From Coemansia sp. RSA 922 (lineage: Eukaryota > Kickxellomycota > Kickxellomycetes > Kickxellales > Kickxellaceae), in contig JANBQS010000523.1 in NCBI GenBank assembly GCA_027577415.1, positions 1 through 16,044 of the forward strand: a DNA stretch of 16,044 nt, read 5' to 3'. The position numbers and the translations under genes were made by a program. The notes beneath the pieces are model-generated. The model was not told the origin of the DNA, made no database searches, and saw nothing but the letters and a program-made list of their open reading frames with translations. Shown here in pieces: positions 1-10,500 of the stretch; position 1 is the stretch's first letter, and each line of letters starts with the position of its first letter.

Positions 1-265
1 TTATATTGCAAATAGTGATGCATGTTTCCACTCATCTCCTGACGATCAGCAGCATTTCACTTTTATATTTCACTCTTAAGACACACACATCATTCATGCA
101 TCTATTGACCAGCGACAGACTAATGATTGCTGAATAACAGGACTCGGCATTTCATAGGCAAAAGAACGCGGCACCGAGTCAAAGACCGGAAAATAGAGAA
201 CCACATATAGGCAAATTAATTATCTCAAGGCATAGAATTGACTTGTAATAATAAAAAACAATATA

Positions 266-1999
266 CTACGTGCTAATAAAGACGGCTGAGGCAGTGTCTG
301 GAAGTGCGTACTGACCACTAAAGGTGCCTGTAATCTTAAAGTAAGCAGCCATGTTCTGCAAACTCTCAGCATTGCGATCCGAGCTGATCGTGATAGTGTT
401 CCCGTTCACGCCCAAGCTACCACGGCTAGTAGAGTCGGCCGTCTGACCAGCGGGAAGCTTGAACGAAATCAGCCAGTTACCAGTAAAGGCGCTCTTGTTG
501 GCCTGGATCTTTACCACCGTGGTGTACTTGTTGTCAACAATGTCGCCGGCGACAAACTCAACACGGGTGGGGATGTTGGCAATGGCAGAGGCAGGCTTGG
601 GACGCAGATTGGCGGCCGTGATCAGGGGCGACCTTGTCAGATCAGCGCGCTTGCTGAACGAAGAGGTTCCCGATATAGCGCAAGTATTGGTGGGACGGCC
701 ATTAGACCAGTCGCATGTCGCCACGCCTCCACTCATGTAGCAGTATGTTCCCGGCGTGCATGACGAAGTGTACCACTTGCCCTGATTACAAAGAGCAAAG
801 CTCTGCCCGTTGCACCCTTGCTGGCTGCCTGAACACGTGGCACCACTGACAGGGCACGATGCGGGAGTGGAGCTGCTAGATGGTTGAGCCGAAGAAGAGC
901 TAGATGTGCTAACAACAGTGGTCGTGGAAGGCGAGCTTGCTGTGCTATACGCAGGAGTTGACACGGTGTTCGAGGTGCTTGCAGGATTGCTGGACGATGC
1001 CGTTGTGCTCGACGACGCTGTTGTACTTGTGGACAATGTGGTTCCACCGCCATTGTTACTACAAGAGCCGCCCGCGTCTAGCATGGCACGAATCGAGCCA
1101 GCCAAACCGCTCGAGCGCGCCTGGCTGACATCCCAAGTCATTATGCCGCCAAGACTAGTGTACTTTGAACGCACAGCATTGAAGATCGTGCTTAATGTCG
1201 AGCCGTCAGTATAGCCAGACGATGCTGCCGAGGGTCCTCCTGGCGCACCAATATAGATCTTGACGTTCTTGTTGAGCGACTGAGTCTTGGCCCAGTTGTC
1301 CCAGTCAGCAAAGTTAAACCAAGTCGGGTACGCATTCAAGCCGCAGTAGTTGTTGTAAAACTGGACGTAGACCATGTCGATCCAGGCGCTGTTCAACGTG
1401 GAGCCTAGGTATGAGTCGGGGAATGGACACTGAGGCGCAGCGGCGATATAGTACTGTCTGCTGGGGTCAGAAGCATAGTGCGTACGGAGCTGGCTTATAA
1501 AGGCGGTGTAACCAGAGGCGCTGCCACCTTCGATATCCAAGTCAATGCCGTCGAGTACGGCGTCATCAAAGGGTCGCTGCGCGGCAGTGCCCTTGAAGAA
1601 CATATTCCACATTGTATCGGCGAACTGAGATGCTTGAGAGTCGCTGGAGAATCCATAAGAGCCAGCTGCGCCGCCCATGCTCAAAACGACCGCCTTGCCC
1701 TTGGACTGGCAGAATTTAATATCAGCCGCAATGTTCGGGCAATGAAGCAATGAGCTGCCTTCAAAGGTGGTCTCGCAAGCGTTGGCAAAGTTGAGTATGA
1801 TGTTGGGAAATCCGTTCATAAATGCTAGAACAATCACGTCCTCGGTGGCGTCAGCACAGTAAGATCCTAAAGTCTTTTGGTTTCGCGCCGAGTTTTGGCC
1901 ATAGTAAGAAGCGTAGTTGGAGTTGCAGTTGACGTTAAACGCGGTGGCACACCCCGCCAATGTGGCTAGGACGGCAAGTGGTGTTGAGAAAAGCCTCAT
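266..1999 (-). CDS. Secreted class III GH18 chitinase with CBM19-like module (copy 1)
   Basis: Endochitinase of 577 residues, predicted to hydrolyse beta-1,4-GlcNAc chains in the cell wall or outside the cell. The start is the ATG at 1999; it opens a typical signal peptide (residues 1-20, hydrophobic core, ending ATA-FN). An in-frame TTG at 2014 is not needed. The GH18 domain spans about 22-312: YYGQNS near 32-37, the catalytic acid E157 in DGIDLDIE (150-157), VQFYNN (212-217) and the barrel-closing MTWD (287-290). A Ser/Thr-rich, probably O-glycosylated linker follows (318-380). Next is an eight-cysteine chitin-binding module like CBM19 (382-440), then an unassigned beta-rich C-terminal domain (about 476-577). 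A dibasic KR (450-451) lies between the last two domains. The layout up to the CBM resembles yeast Cts1; the last domain is extra. The paralogue is at 12874-14832. I am confident of the enzyme class and less sure of the CBM family number. Confidence 0.95.
   Translation of the reverse strand: MRLFSTPLAVLATLAGCATAFNVNCNSNYASYYGQNSARNQKTLGSYCADATEDVIVLAFMNGFPNIILNFANACETTFEGSSLLHCPNIAADIKFCQSKGKAVVLSMGGAAGSYGFSSDSQASQFADTMWNMFFKGTAAQRPFDDAVLDGIDLDIEGGSASGYTAFISQLRTHYASDPSRQYYIAAAPQCPFPDSYLGSTLNSAWIDMVYVQFYNNYCGLNAYPTWFNFADWDNWAKTQSLNKNVKIYIGAPGGPSAASSGYTDGSTLSTIFNAVRSKYTSLGGIMTWDVSQARSSGLAGSIRAMLDAGGSCSNNGGGTTLSTSTTASSSTTASSSNPASTSNTVSTPAYSTASSPSTTTVVSTSSSSSAQPSSSSTPASCPVSGATCSGSQQGCNGQSFALCNQGKWYTSSCTPGTYCYMSGGVATCDWSNGRPTNTCAISGTSSFSKRADLTRSPLITAANLRPKPASAIANIPTRVEFVAGDIVDNKYTTVVKIQANKSAFTGNWLISFKLPAGQTADSTSRGSLGVNGNTITISSDRNAESLQNMAAYFKITGTFSGQYALPDTASAVFIST
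1260..1861 (-). repeat. Inverted chitinase repeat, left copy
   Basis: This 602-bp stretch of chitinase copy 1 aligns without gaps to 13021-13622 in opposite orientation. By hand I count about 37 mismatches (about 94% identity). Bases 1260-1367 are identical to 13515-13622 over 108 bp. Similarity falls sharply on the downstream side of this block, still inside the GH18 barrel. Confidence 0.9.
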
Positions 2000-3060
2000 T
2001 GTCAGAAAGGACAAGCGCCTTGATCAGAATATTATGCGGTAGTAAGGGCGTAAGAGAGTACAACTTAGAGAACCAGTCTCTAGTATTAATAGGAACAAAA
2101 AGTGGTGAGAGGGAGCGTAGGGAGAGTTATTTTGGACGGGTGGATGTGGAGTTGGTCTGAATGCTAATCTTATTTTGCACATCTTCCCCCAAGCAATATA
2201 TATATACGCACCACCTATTTACATAGCGGTGGCAGGAGCCCAAGATGCCAAGCACTTCAGCTAGTTCATTCTCCCCATTTTGGTCTTCATGTCTCGCAAG
2301 TGACATGTCTCTTCTCTTGCTCATAAAGCGAGAACAATGAATATTTGTTGCATAAAGATTAGACGGAAGGACATGTGTAATCCATACTAAACCACATCGC
2401 TGTTGGCCAAATATTTTACCTACACATCTTGTCTAGTTTTTTCCCTTGTGATGTGCGGTCCTATGCTATGTGAGCACGTAGGTCATATTGTCGGCCGCAT
2501 TCCGGCGCAATTCATGCAGACACCGTCCTTGCAACCTGGGTTTTTGGGATAGGGAATACGTAATGTGCATCACAGGCCCGTCCTATTACAAACCATGTGC
2601 ACGTCCGCTATATTAATTTGTCCATGGTGGAAAGTAATCAAAAACACGGTCCCATGCCCTGTCACATTGTATTGCTCCCCCCGCTCGGCAGCAAGCGATG
2701 AAACTCCGAGCTGAAGGATGGCGCTAGGAGTTGCTTCGGCCATTATACTATGCGCTACGCACTTTATATGCATGCGGAAACAGCGATATAGCGCCCGCAG
2801 CTGCAGCCACAGCAGCACATGTCACAAACCACCTCTTACATACATTGGCATTCTGCCTTTTGTTTACCGTAGACCACACAATTGATAAGCACAATTTCAT
2901 ATTCATATTCAATTAAAGTGCTTACTCGTTGGGTAAGAATAGCAGACTCACTGCCGGCTCAGCGCAAAACCAAACCATGCCACTTTAGCAGGTATTCCAA
3001 AGTTGGCATAAATCTATTTTAAAAAAGAACGCAATAAAGGTGCAGGAGCGTCACGCCCGT
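2000..3060. other. Intergenic region between chitinase 1 and tRNA ligase
   Basis: AT-rich non-coding DNA of about 1.06 kb. It should hold the upstream control region of chitinase 1 (right of 1999, minus strand) and the 3' UTR of the tRNA ligase gene (left of 3061). Open frames here are short (at most about 80 codons) and look like no known protein. I see no tRNA, no convincing repeat and no mobile-element ends. The only regular element is an alternating TA run at 2196-2206. Confidence 0.7.
2196..2206 (-). promoter_or_regulatory. Possible TATA element of chitinase 1
   Basis: An 11-bp alternating AT run reads TATATATA on the minus strand, about 200 bp upstream of the chitinase 1 start. It could serve as a TATA box with a 5' leader of about 160 nt, or be a chance dinucleotide repeat. 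The sequence alone does not decide. Confidence 0.3.
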
Positions 3061-5448
3061 CTAGCTCATAAACGCCTGCAAGTTCGCCTTGAACGCCAAT
3101 GTGACAGGAATCACCGTCCACTCACATGGGTAATCTTGCGGGCTATCAGCGTTTTCGGCACCAAACACTGTCTTGAGCATCTCGTTCGCCTGGACTGCCT
3201 TGGCGCCTTCCACCAAGGCCAGCGTGATATGTGGGATCGGGTTGGCCGTCGCCAGGCGTGCCTTTCCACAATCCATGGCTGTCGCTTCTGTGCTAGGCTG
3301 CCGTACAACAGCGCTAGGAAGGCTTTGGTCGTTGCCATTGACCTCGATCGACTTGACGCGCAGCGCCATGACGCTTCCGTTACAAACCACATAGTCCGCA
3401 GTACAATCAGCGACCAGCATGCTGTCCGCCGACTGCTTCTCGATAATTTCCTGGTAGCCAGAGAAGATAGCCTTGTTTTGCGGATCCTTGCAAGTCGAAA
3501 CATGAACCATCGTGATATGATGCGCTCGCTCATGCGTGTTATTGTCGCCCAACAGTTCCGAGCAAGCATCCTTACACTCCTCAGGCTGGGCAGCCACTAC
3601 CTCGTCAAGCCAGGTATTGATGTCAATGTCTTGCGGAACCAGGCTAATAAACGTCGGCTTCTTTCCAGCCTTACGGTCCACAGTCTTGACCACCGATGGC
3701 TTAAAGTCAAGTGCGTTGTGCAGCGCCTGCTTGATGTCGCTGTCAGAGGGCCGCGGCAGTTGGTCGGGGAACAAATCGCAAAGACCGTCAACTACAGCCC
3801 GGAGATTCTCTGCCGAGTCTGCCATAGGGTCCAGCTCTATGACATCGTCGATCAAACTATCGTCCTTCGACTCGAGGTCTAACGGTACCAAGCTAGTGAC
3901 AAAGTTGTGCATGACACTACGGAATTTGGGAGTTCGCTTCGGAGTCAGCGACTGGTGGGACTCGCCGCGCTGGACAACCCAAGCCGATGTCTTTTTCAAG
4001 ATCTTGTCCGCCGACACGCCCTCATGCGTCCAGTACAGCGCAACGATGCGGCAGTTGGGCAGCTCCTCGCGGATGCCCGAGGTCAGTGACTGGCGCAGCA
4101 TGGATAGGTGGTTGTTCCGGTCGGCAATGACAAAATCATGGTCATCAAACTGCTTCAAGAGCATGTTGTGGAACACTTGGCGCGGATTCTTTTTCACCGT
4201 GATATCGTCGTTCTGCACATGTCCAACCCCAAACAACTCTCCCAGAGCCAGCGAGATAGTTGTCTTGCCACAGCCGATCGTAGCCACGGGCATAATTAGC
4301 GTCTTCTTTTGCCCAGACATCTGCTCATACACCTCGGCCTCGCTACCGCCATGCTGCTTGTAGTTATCAAGGAAACGCTTGCGCGCTCTGATGATACCCT
4401 TTTGCTTGTTAAACAGCTCAAACTCGCTGGGATTCTCCTTGAGCTGCTGCTTCACCCAGGCGACATAGTACTTGGTCAAGCCGTAGGTCATCCGGTATGG
4501 CGAGCCAGCCAGAATGCGCTTGGTGACCTCGCGCCACTCGCGGAACATCAAGTACGGCTCGTCGTACTTGATCTTGAACATGAATGGCTGCGAGTCTGCA
4601 GAGGTCCGGCAGCGCACAACAAAGCCCTCAATCGCACGGCCGTCCAAGGCATGGTCGCCGCGCACCTTGTCAGCAAACTTGCGACCCTCAGTGGCGCTGT
4701 CAAACATAAAGCAGCCCGTGGTGTGGAAGCCATACTCATTCGCCACCTTGGTGACCTCGGCGCTAGGCCAAGTATCGAGTGTCGAGCAGTTGCGGTTGAT
4801 ACCGTGCAGATATAGACCGCGCGACCGGTCGGTATACTCTAGAATATGCTCCTCGAACTCATCGTCGCAGAGCTCAAACACAGCCGTAGCGTTGTTCTCG
4901 AACAGAAACGCGGCAAACTCCTCGGGCGTCTTTCCGGCCTGCTCCAAGTGCTTCTTAACCCACTGGGTACCCATCTGCGCATGGATCACACTGACCGAAT
5001 GCTTGCTGGTCACCAGAAGCGTCTTGCCATCGTCCAGTCCCGCCGCCAGAATAAGACATCCATTCTCTTTGACTGTCAGCTCGTAAGGTCCCTTGGTGTG
5101 ACCCTCAATCCAGCTCCACTGGGTATGCGGGACCTCGCCTACGTTAAAGAACTTGTCGTAGCCACGAGCCGCAATGATCTCGTCTCCGCCAGAGCCAGTG
5201 GTGAACAGGCCGCGTGCCTGTGTGGGCAGCGGACAGGGATCCTTCTTGTACAAGTACTCGGTGCACTTCCAGCTCGAGATGCTGTGACCCTCATAGTCGT
5301 GCACGGTACGACGCACGACTCGCTTGGACGCAGGCTTGGTATCGGACATCTTCTTCATGGTAGCCAACAGCTGACGGATACCGTGGCTCTCCTGCTGCGT
5401 CAGTGCTCCAGAAAGAGCGTTGCTCGAGCGAATGTTGCTGTCGGACAT
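3061..5448 (-). CDS. TRL1: Fungal tRNA ligase (ligase-kinase-cyclic phosphodiesterase)
   Basis: Trifunctional RNA-repair enzyme of 795 residues that heals and seals tRNA exons after intron removal; in yeast it also joins HAC1 mRNA in the unfolded-protein response. The N-terminal adenylyltransferase has its nucleotidyl lysine in KENG (K127), then EGFVVR (274-279) and a motif-V-like FKIKYDE (291-297). The central polynucleotide kinase has the P-loop TIGCGKTT (390-397) and DRNNH (443-447). The C-terminal phosphodiesterase has two HxT motifs, HIT at 644-646 and 740-742. All three domains are intact and the length is near the family norm. I chose the ATG at 5448 because its context is good (A at -3) and an apparent TATA box lies upstream at 5611-5616. 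The frame stays open to 5712 with a weaker ATG at 5583; the 5712 codon itself is TTG. Divergent from NAS2. Confidence 0.95.
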   Translation of the reverse strand: MSDSNIRSSNALSGALTQQESHGIRQLLATMKKMSDTKPASKRVVRRTVHDYEGHSISSWKCTEYLYKKDPCPLPTQARGLFTTGSGGDEIIAARGYDKFFNVGEVPHTQWSWIEGHTKGPYELTVKENGCLILAAGLDDGKTLLVTSKHSVSVIHAQMGTQWVKKHLEQAGKTPEEFAAFLFENNATAVFELCDDEFEEHILEYTDRSRGLYLHGINRNCSTLDTWPSAEVTKVANEYGFHTTGCFMFDSATEGRKFADKVRGDHALDGRAIEGFVVRCRTSADSQPFMFKIKYDEPYLMFREWREVTKRILAGSPYRMTYGLTKYYVAWVKQQLKENPSEFELFNKQKGIIRARKRFLDNYKQHGGSEAEVYEQMSGQKKTLIMPVATIGCGKTTISLALGELFGVGHVQNDDITVKKNPRQVFHNMLLKQFDDHDFVIADRNNHLSMLRQSLTSGIREELPNCRIVALYWTHEGVSADKILKKTSAWVVQRGESHQSLTPKRTPKFRSVMHNFVTSLVPLDLESKDDSLIDDVIELDPMADSAENLRAVVDGLCDLFPDQLPRPSDSDIKQALHNALDFKPSVVKTVDRKAGKKPTFISLVPQDIDINTWLDEVVAAQPEECKDACSELLGDNNTHERAHHITMVHVSTCKDPQNKAIFSGYQEIIEKQSADSMLVADCTADYVVCNGSVMALRVKSIEVNGNDQSLPSAVVRQPSTEATAMDCGKARLATANPIPHITLALVEGAKAVQANEMLKTVFGAENADSPQDYPCEWTVIPVTLAFKANLQAFMS

Positions 5449-5917
5449 GGTTGATAGCTGGTTGATTCGCTGTGCTGCTGCTAGTACGCCGGAGTATGTA
5501 GTGGTGATAGTGGTGTTTGAAAAAGAAAAAATAAATGCTGCTGATTTGCGAGAGAGTGAGGAAAAATACAACCGTCTAAGCATAAACGGCAGAGGAGGAG
5601 GGAGGCGACCTTTATAGCACAACGGATTGGACTGCGGCCTCAGTAAGCGCTGTCTCCTTTCAAATAAATAAACCAAAAGTCTACAAAGTGTAAAAAGACG
5701 CTTGCTAAACAAGCTGCGGCCAGCAGCGAAGGCTTGATGTCCACAGTGGATAGATTAGCACATTTCGAGATCAAGCCATCAAAAAGTGGGATAGATGACG
5801 TAAGCTGAACGCTTGATCACTGGCCAGCCAAGTGGTTGTGGCTATCTGTCTCTCAGCTCTACAACTGTCATATCTACCTACTTGAATTACCACACTAATT
5901 ACTTGCAATTAACCCCC
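5449..5917. promoter_or_regulatory. Divergent promoter region, TRL1 / NAS2
   Basis: These 469 bp separate the start codons of two divergent genes, so they should contain both promoters and both 5' leaders. On the TRL1 side there is a minus-strand TATA box and no upstream ATG between 5448 and 5583. On the NAS2 side I see no TATA box. I see no proteasome-type GGTGGCAAA element. Confidence 0.6.
5611..5616 (-). promoter_or_regulatory. TATA box of the tRNA ligase gene
   Basis: The minus strand reads CTATAAAGG here, 163-168 bp upstream of the ATG at 5448. Transcription starting about 30 bp downstream would begin near 5580, giving a 5' leader of about 130 nt without upstream ATGs. It would place the alternative ATG at 5583 at or before the cap, which supports the 5448 start. 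Confidence 0.5.
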
Positions 5918-6487
5918 ATGGAGCGCGCACAAAGCTTGATGAAGGACAAGGTCGCGCTAGAGAACAAGATACGCACGCTCGAATTGAACTTGAAAGGCAT
6001 GAGCGCAACGCGTGAAACGTCTCTAGTAGACTCTGAGGGCTTTCCACGCTCAGATATAGACGTTGCTGCTATCCGTGAGATTCGCCGGTCGCTAATTTGC
6101 AAGCAAAACGATCTCAAAGCACTAATGGCCGAGATAGAACAGTCGCTCATCAGTCTACACCAGGGTTCTAAAGTTAGCAGTGAGCCAAAGCCAGTGACTA
6201 TGCGGCGGCCGTTTGCTCGTATCAGCATAGTGGAGCACAACTCACCGGCGTCTGAGGCGGGCCTTCTTGCGGGCGATAAGATCGTCGCCTACGGGCTGGT
6301 CAATGCCAGTAACCACGACAAACTGCGCTTGCTGATAGAGGAGACCTCGAACAACATTGACAAGCCCATTGACATGGAGGTTGAGCGAGTGGTCGACGGA
6401 CAGCCGCAACTAGTCGAGCTAAAACTGCGACCAAGGCGCAATTGGGGTGGAGACGGCCTTCTGGGATGCTTTATTCTGCCACTATAG
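5918..6487 (+). CDS. NAS2: 26S proteasome assembly chaperone, PDZ protein (Nas2/PSMD9)
   Basis: This protein of 189 residues is the chaperone that in yeast and human binds the C-terminal tail of the base ATPase Rpt5 during assembly of the 19S particle. The N-terminal half (1-82) is a charged helical hairpin containing the family signature LVDSEGFPRSDIDV (36-49). A PDZ domain spans about 96-172, with SPASEAGLLAGDKI (109-122) as the family's carboxylate-loop region. The C-terminus NWGGDGLLGCFILPL (175-189) is the conserved PSMD9 ending. The ATG at 5918 gives an N-terminus of the expected length. The frame extends upstream only to a TTG at 5813, and that part has no family similarity. It converges on the thiamine pyrophosphokinase gene, with 72 bp between stop codons. 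Cytosolic or nuclear; no signal peptide. Confidence 0.95.
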   Translation: MERAQSLMKDKVALENKIRTLELNLKGMSATRETSLVDSEGFPRSDIDVAAIREIRRSLICKQNDLKALMAEIEQSLISLHQGSKVSSEPKPVTMRRPFARISIVEHNSPASEAGLLAGDKIVAYGLVNASNHDKLRLLIEETSNNIDKPIDMEVERVVDGQPQLVELKLRPRRNWGGDGLLGCFILPL

Positions 6488-6559
6488 GTTGTATTCAAGT
6501 AATGCATTGCAAATATTTATCCAAAAAATGAAGTGCTCTTAATGACGTCCTTCTCCAGA

Positions 6560-7381
6560 TCATGGCATCGGTCTGAACTCTGAAGTCCATGCAACTGGAA
6601 TGGATGAATCGACGTAAACTTCTGGGTCATCGATAATGTTAGACGTGCTCATCAGTCCCTCAAATGTCGACGGATAGTGGTCGAGGTTCCAGCGCAATCC
6701 CTTTGTCGTCAAAACGGCCTCGCCCATCAGAGGCAAGATACCGCAGGTAGACCCATCCACTTGTTTATTGACCAATACCTTGTTTACACCCTTTGGCAAG
6801 ACAAACGTCAAGTTCTCGTCCGAGACAATGACCATCTGTCGCTTCAAGTAGTTGTTGAACATGACTTTGAGCGTATGGAGTATATGATCCAGCCGGCCAC
6901 CCAATCCGCCCAGAACCACTACGATGCAATCTTCTGTTGGTTTACCCGCGCGTCGGACAGTGTCCAAGTATCGGAGACTCTTCATGAAATCTGTCGAATC
7001 TTGGTCGCTGATTTGTTGGACGCTTGTGCCTTGCTGTTCGTAGTATGCGCGCGGAGACTCTAGTAGCGAGTCTAGATCGCCGACTATTACATCCGGAATA
7101 TATGTACTCAGCGTTCCTATCTTTTTGCCGAGGTTGTATAGCCGGTTACCGCCGCCATCAACGCAGATTCGGTGGTCTGCTCGCGCCCAGAGCTGGCTCA
7201 AAAGCGAAGTGTCCGCATGCGGAATCGGTTGGTTGAGTATGATAAGCGCCAGCTCCTTGCTAGAGGGCCAAGCAGTCGCCGCATGCTGTTCGCTTGGATA
7301 TATCAGATAGCTGCCCAAGTGTGTGGCGCCGTCAAAGGTATGTCCATCGTGGCAACTGTCACCGTTGCCATCCGCACTCAT
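6560..7381 (-). CDS. THI80: Thiamine pyrophosphokinase
   Basis: This 273-residue enzyme transfers pyrophosphate from ATP to thiamine, making the cofactor thiamine diphosphate. Motifs in order are CVDGGGNRLYNLG (73-85), VIVGDLDSL (98-106), DQDSTDF (126-132), VLGGLGGRLDH (156-166) for the catalytic domain, and a C-terminal thiamine-binding beta domain with STFEGLMSTSNII (238-250). The acidic residues of GDLDS and DQDSTDF are those expected to bind Mg-ATP. Length is slightly above the usual 240-270, from a non-conserved N-terminal segment (1-20). The start is the only in-frame ATG upstream of the conserved core. Cytosolic. Only 148 bp separate it from the end of the upstream PH-protein gene, so its promoter must be short or lie partly in that gene. 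I see no thiamine riboswitch. Confidence 0.95.
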   Translation of the reverse strand: MSADGNGDSCHDGHTFDGATHLGSYLIYPSEQHAATAWPSSKELALIILNQPIPHADTSLLSQLWARADHRICVDGGGNRLYNLGKKIGTLSTYIPDVIVGDLDSLLESPRAYYEQQGTSVQQISDQDSTDFMKSLRYLDTVRRAGKPTEDCIVVVLGGLGGRLDHILHTLKVMFNNYLKRQMVIVSDENLTFVLPKGVNKVLVNKQVDGSTCGILPLMGEAVLTTKGLRWNLDHYPSTFEGLMSTSNIIDDPEVYVDSSIPVAWTSEFRPMP

Positions 7382-7529
7382 ATTTGACTATTCGTGAGCT
7401 AATATAGTGCGCAAAAGCCCCCTTGGCAAAAAATGTATTCACACAAAACAAACAAATAAATAAAGGCAGTAAAACACAGTTAGAGAAGCTAGAGAGAAAA
7501 GAAGGATGATAAAGAATGGCAATCGCGCG

Positions 7530-10500
7530 TCACCACTCGCCATTCAAGGACATCCGCCTGATCTCTTGATTAATGGCGGTTACCCACTGCTCCATCTCGG
7601 CGCTAGTGCGCGCCTTGTATACGCCCACACGGCGCCGCATGCTGGAAACCATGGCCATGGCATTCATGCGCTTAGTTCCGTCGCGCTTGTCATCGACGCT
7701 TACATGGATCTCGTTCCCTACGCGATAAGCCCCAGGCTCGTTTGGTTCGTGAGTTCTGCCAGATGACCAGCCCGAAGATGCATTGGAGGCTGACGACAAG
7801 TAGCCCTCTGTTGACAGCCGCGGCACCTCAGCAGATGCTCTTTGCGCGTCACTCGACTTGCGATGACCGTCGATAGACTGGCCAGGTTTGTCTGGTGAGC
7901 GACGATGCTGGCCGAGATTAGAATGACGGTGGTGGTACTTTGGATGGAGCGGCTGACTTGGAGGCGACATCGCATGCGTATCGCCAAATGCTGACCGAGG
8001 CTCATGCGCCAGTGGGCTGAATGAAACAGTCCGCTTGATCTCGGCACAGTGGATGACTGGAGAGCCAGCTCTAGACTCTGGCCCGCTGCTGGCATGGTAC
8101 TCGTCAACAGACAATTCGCTGGCATCGCCCAAAGCATCGTCCGGAACTACTCCAATCTCAGAGGCCTCGCCAGAGCGCAGAATAACAGGCACAAATGTCG
8201 GTCGCCATACCGTAAACACGCAGTCGTTAATAAGCTCATGGGATATGACACCGTCAGCATAAACCCGGTCGGCTAGACGGAGACCGCTGTAGTTGCCAAT
8301 ATCCGTCATCACCCATGGCTCGCACATAATGTCATTGGTATTCAGGTCGTCTATAAACCGGCTCACCACATAGCATCGGCGCAACGCCAACGACCGCGAT
8401 TTTGAATACAGCAAACGCGCTTCAGAGTTATTGGCTATGCTGCTAGTAGCCTCCGACGATATGTCCGACATTGCTGCATGAGCAAACCCTCCACTACTGC
8501 TGTCTCGCGCGCTATCAAACAACTGCGACATGCGTGCATCTCGACGCACGATCTGCTCGGCCAATACTGACTGAATTGGGGCGTGTGGTGCTTGCGGACA
8601 CTTGTACTCGATGATCCGACCTCTCGTCAGGATGCAAAAGATCTTGCGCATGCCCTGGTGGCGATGTCGCTTGCGATAGAGCGTGCCAGACATAATTATA
8701 TCACGGCATCCGAGGTTTAGACACGCATGCCAAATCGCGCGATCCGCCCATGCCTTCTCATCGTTCCAGTCTGGCATATCCTTTTCGCGGCTGCGACGGC
8801 CCTGCAGCGCGTAATTAAGCACACCCACTTGGCTGCGCAGAGTTAGGTCAGACAATAGTCGATTGATCCAGTAGTAGCGCAACTCGGTAAGCCTGCGAAC
8901 CCACTCATGCATACACTGCTCGCTTGCCGCCCACAAAACCACTGTGGCTCCGGCGCGCGTAACAAGTTTAAACTTGCACGCTGTCTGTCTGTTCTTCTTT
9001 GCGCGCAAAAAGCCCAGCAGCTTGCTCTTGGCTTTGGCGCGATGGGTGCCCAAATCAACGCTTGCCGTCTGTGGTGCGTGGCTGGAGCGCGTGGATACGG
9101 ACTCTGCGTCTACCGACGCTATCGACTCGCTGCGTAGGCTGCCGTCGAGAGCTGTGTCGTCATAGTCGTGTAGTATTGGCACGATCTGGTCCACCTCGGT
9201 AATGTTCAGCATGTACTTGGCCATGCTCATTTGCTTTGAGCTCGTGCGCTGATTCGGGTGGTAGTAGCAAACTACTTGGTTGTCACCGCCGTCATCGCCG
9301 TCGTTTCGTATTCCGGCAGCCATGGAGCTGGCTGATGCGTGGGCGCCAGGGCACCCTAGCGGAGTATCGCAAGCATTGTCGGAAACGTCCAAGTACTGAA
9401 CAGCTCGCGGCGCCTTGATAAGAAAAAGCCAGTTGTCGTGCGAGGTCAGCAGCACTGGTCGATAAGTGACAATTTCAGTCCTTCGCTTCTTGTCGCGCTT
9501 CAGCATTACAAACCCCTCAACCGACATTGGCTCAGGAACACTAGCCCCATCGATCTCTACCGAGTCAGGATAATGCTCCAGAATGCGGAGCTCCAGCGTG
9601 TGCGTCCCCTCAAGTAGCTGAGGTCCAATCACCAACTCGTTGACGCTGTTCACTTTAAAGTTGCCAGTCGAATCGAGAGCACCGCACGGAATCACCCAGT
9701 CTAGACGGTCAAAGCGCCGCCACGCCATGCCAACCGACATCAAGCCCTCGCGCTCTGCGTCCAACCACTGCTGCATCTGAGGCGCTATGGTCTTGTCGCC
9801 TAGCAAGACGTTGACAACGTCGCGGCGTATATGCCATACAGTTGTTGCTTCGCAGCGCCACTGGTGCTCTAGCTGCCTATCGTCAGCACCGCCTAGCAGT
9901 ACGTTGTTAGGTACTTCGGCATTGTGGCGGCCAAGCTTGACTTGCACCTTCACGCCCATCTCAGGCACACTGACCAACACCGAGTTTGGCGGCAACTGAG
10001 CTGCTGGCGCTATGGCTCCCAAGAAGCATTGCGGATACAAAATCCGTCCAAATAATAGAATCTGGCCAATCTCTCGATACCACTCGCACGCAACTTGGAA
10101 GCTTGGAAACTTGACAATCACCACACGCAAAGTGGACTTGCTGGACTCTGATTCCTCAGCCGCCGCGCTGCCCAGGGCTGCTTTACCCTTTTTGTCAGTA
10201 GCCGTGTCTTCGGCGTGTCGGCGACTGCAGTACGTTATTGCGAGCGACAGATCCAGCGTCGAAAACAAGGACACTCGGGGTGCAATAGAGATATATGGCG
10301 GAAAGAGGACTTGGACAGTTGGACGCTTCTTTGACGTAAGGTAAAATAGGATCCCGCGCTTAGTCAGCGCTAGCCACATCTCTGACCACTCTTGCACGCC
10401 CTGTCGAAATCTCTGGCAGGTCGCCTCGTTGTACTTTTCGGTAAACGCCGTATGCGAGGCTGTCTCTCTGCGTACGACGGCGCGGGTGGACAGAATGACT

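Noticed and set aside
450..660. Kex2-like KR site in chitinase 1 (residues 450-451) as a processing point
   Set aside because: Only one dibasic pair, not conserved as KR in copy 2 (which has RK nearby), and no supporting context; too weak for a claim.
2000..2014. Five-residue N-terminal extension of chitinase 1
   Set aside because: It would begin at a TTG codon; the ATG at 1999 directly opens a good signal peptide.
3040..5454. Several long plus-strand open frames (up to 280 codons) opposite the tRNA ligase
   Set aside because: They lie entirely antisense to a well-conserved gene, overlap one another in different frames, have Arg/Leu-rich content without family motifs, and reflect codon bias of the real gene.
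5813..5917. 35-residue N-terminal extension of Nas2
   Set aside because: It begins at TTG, and the ATG at 5918 matches the usual family start.
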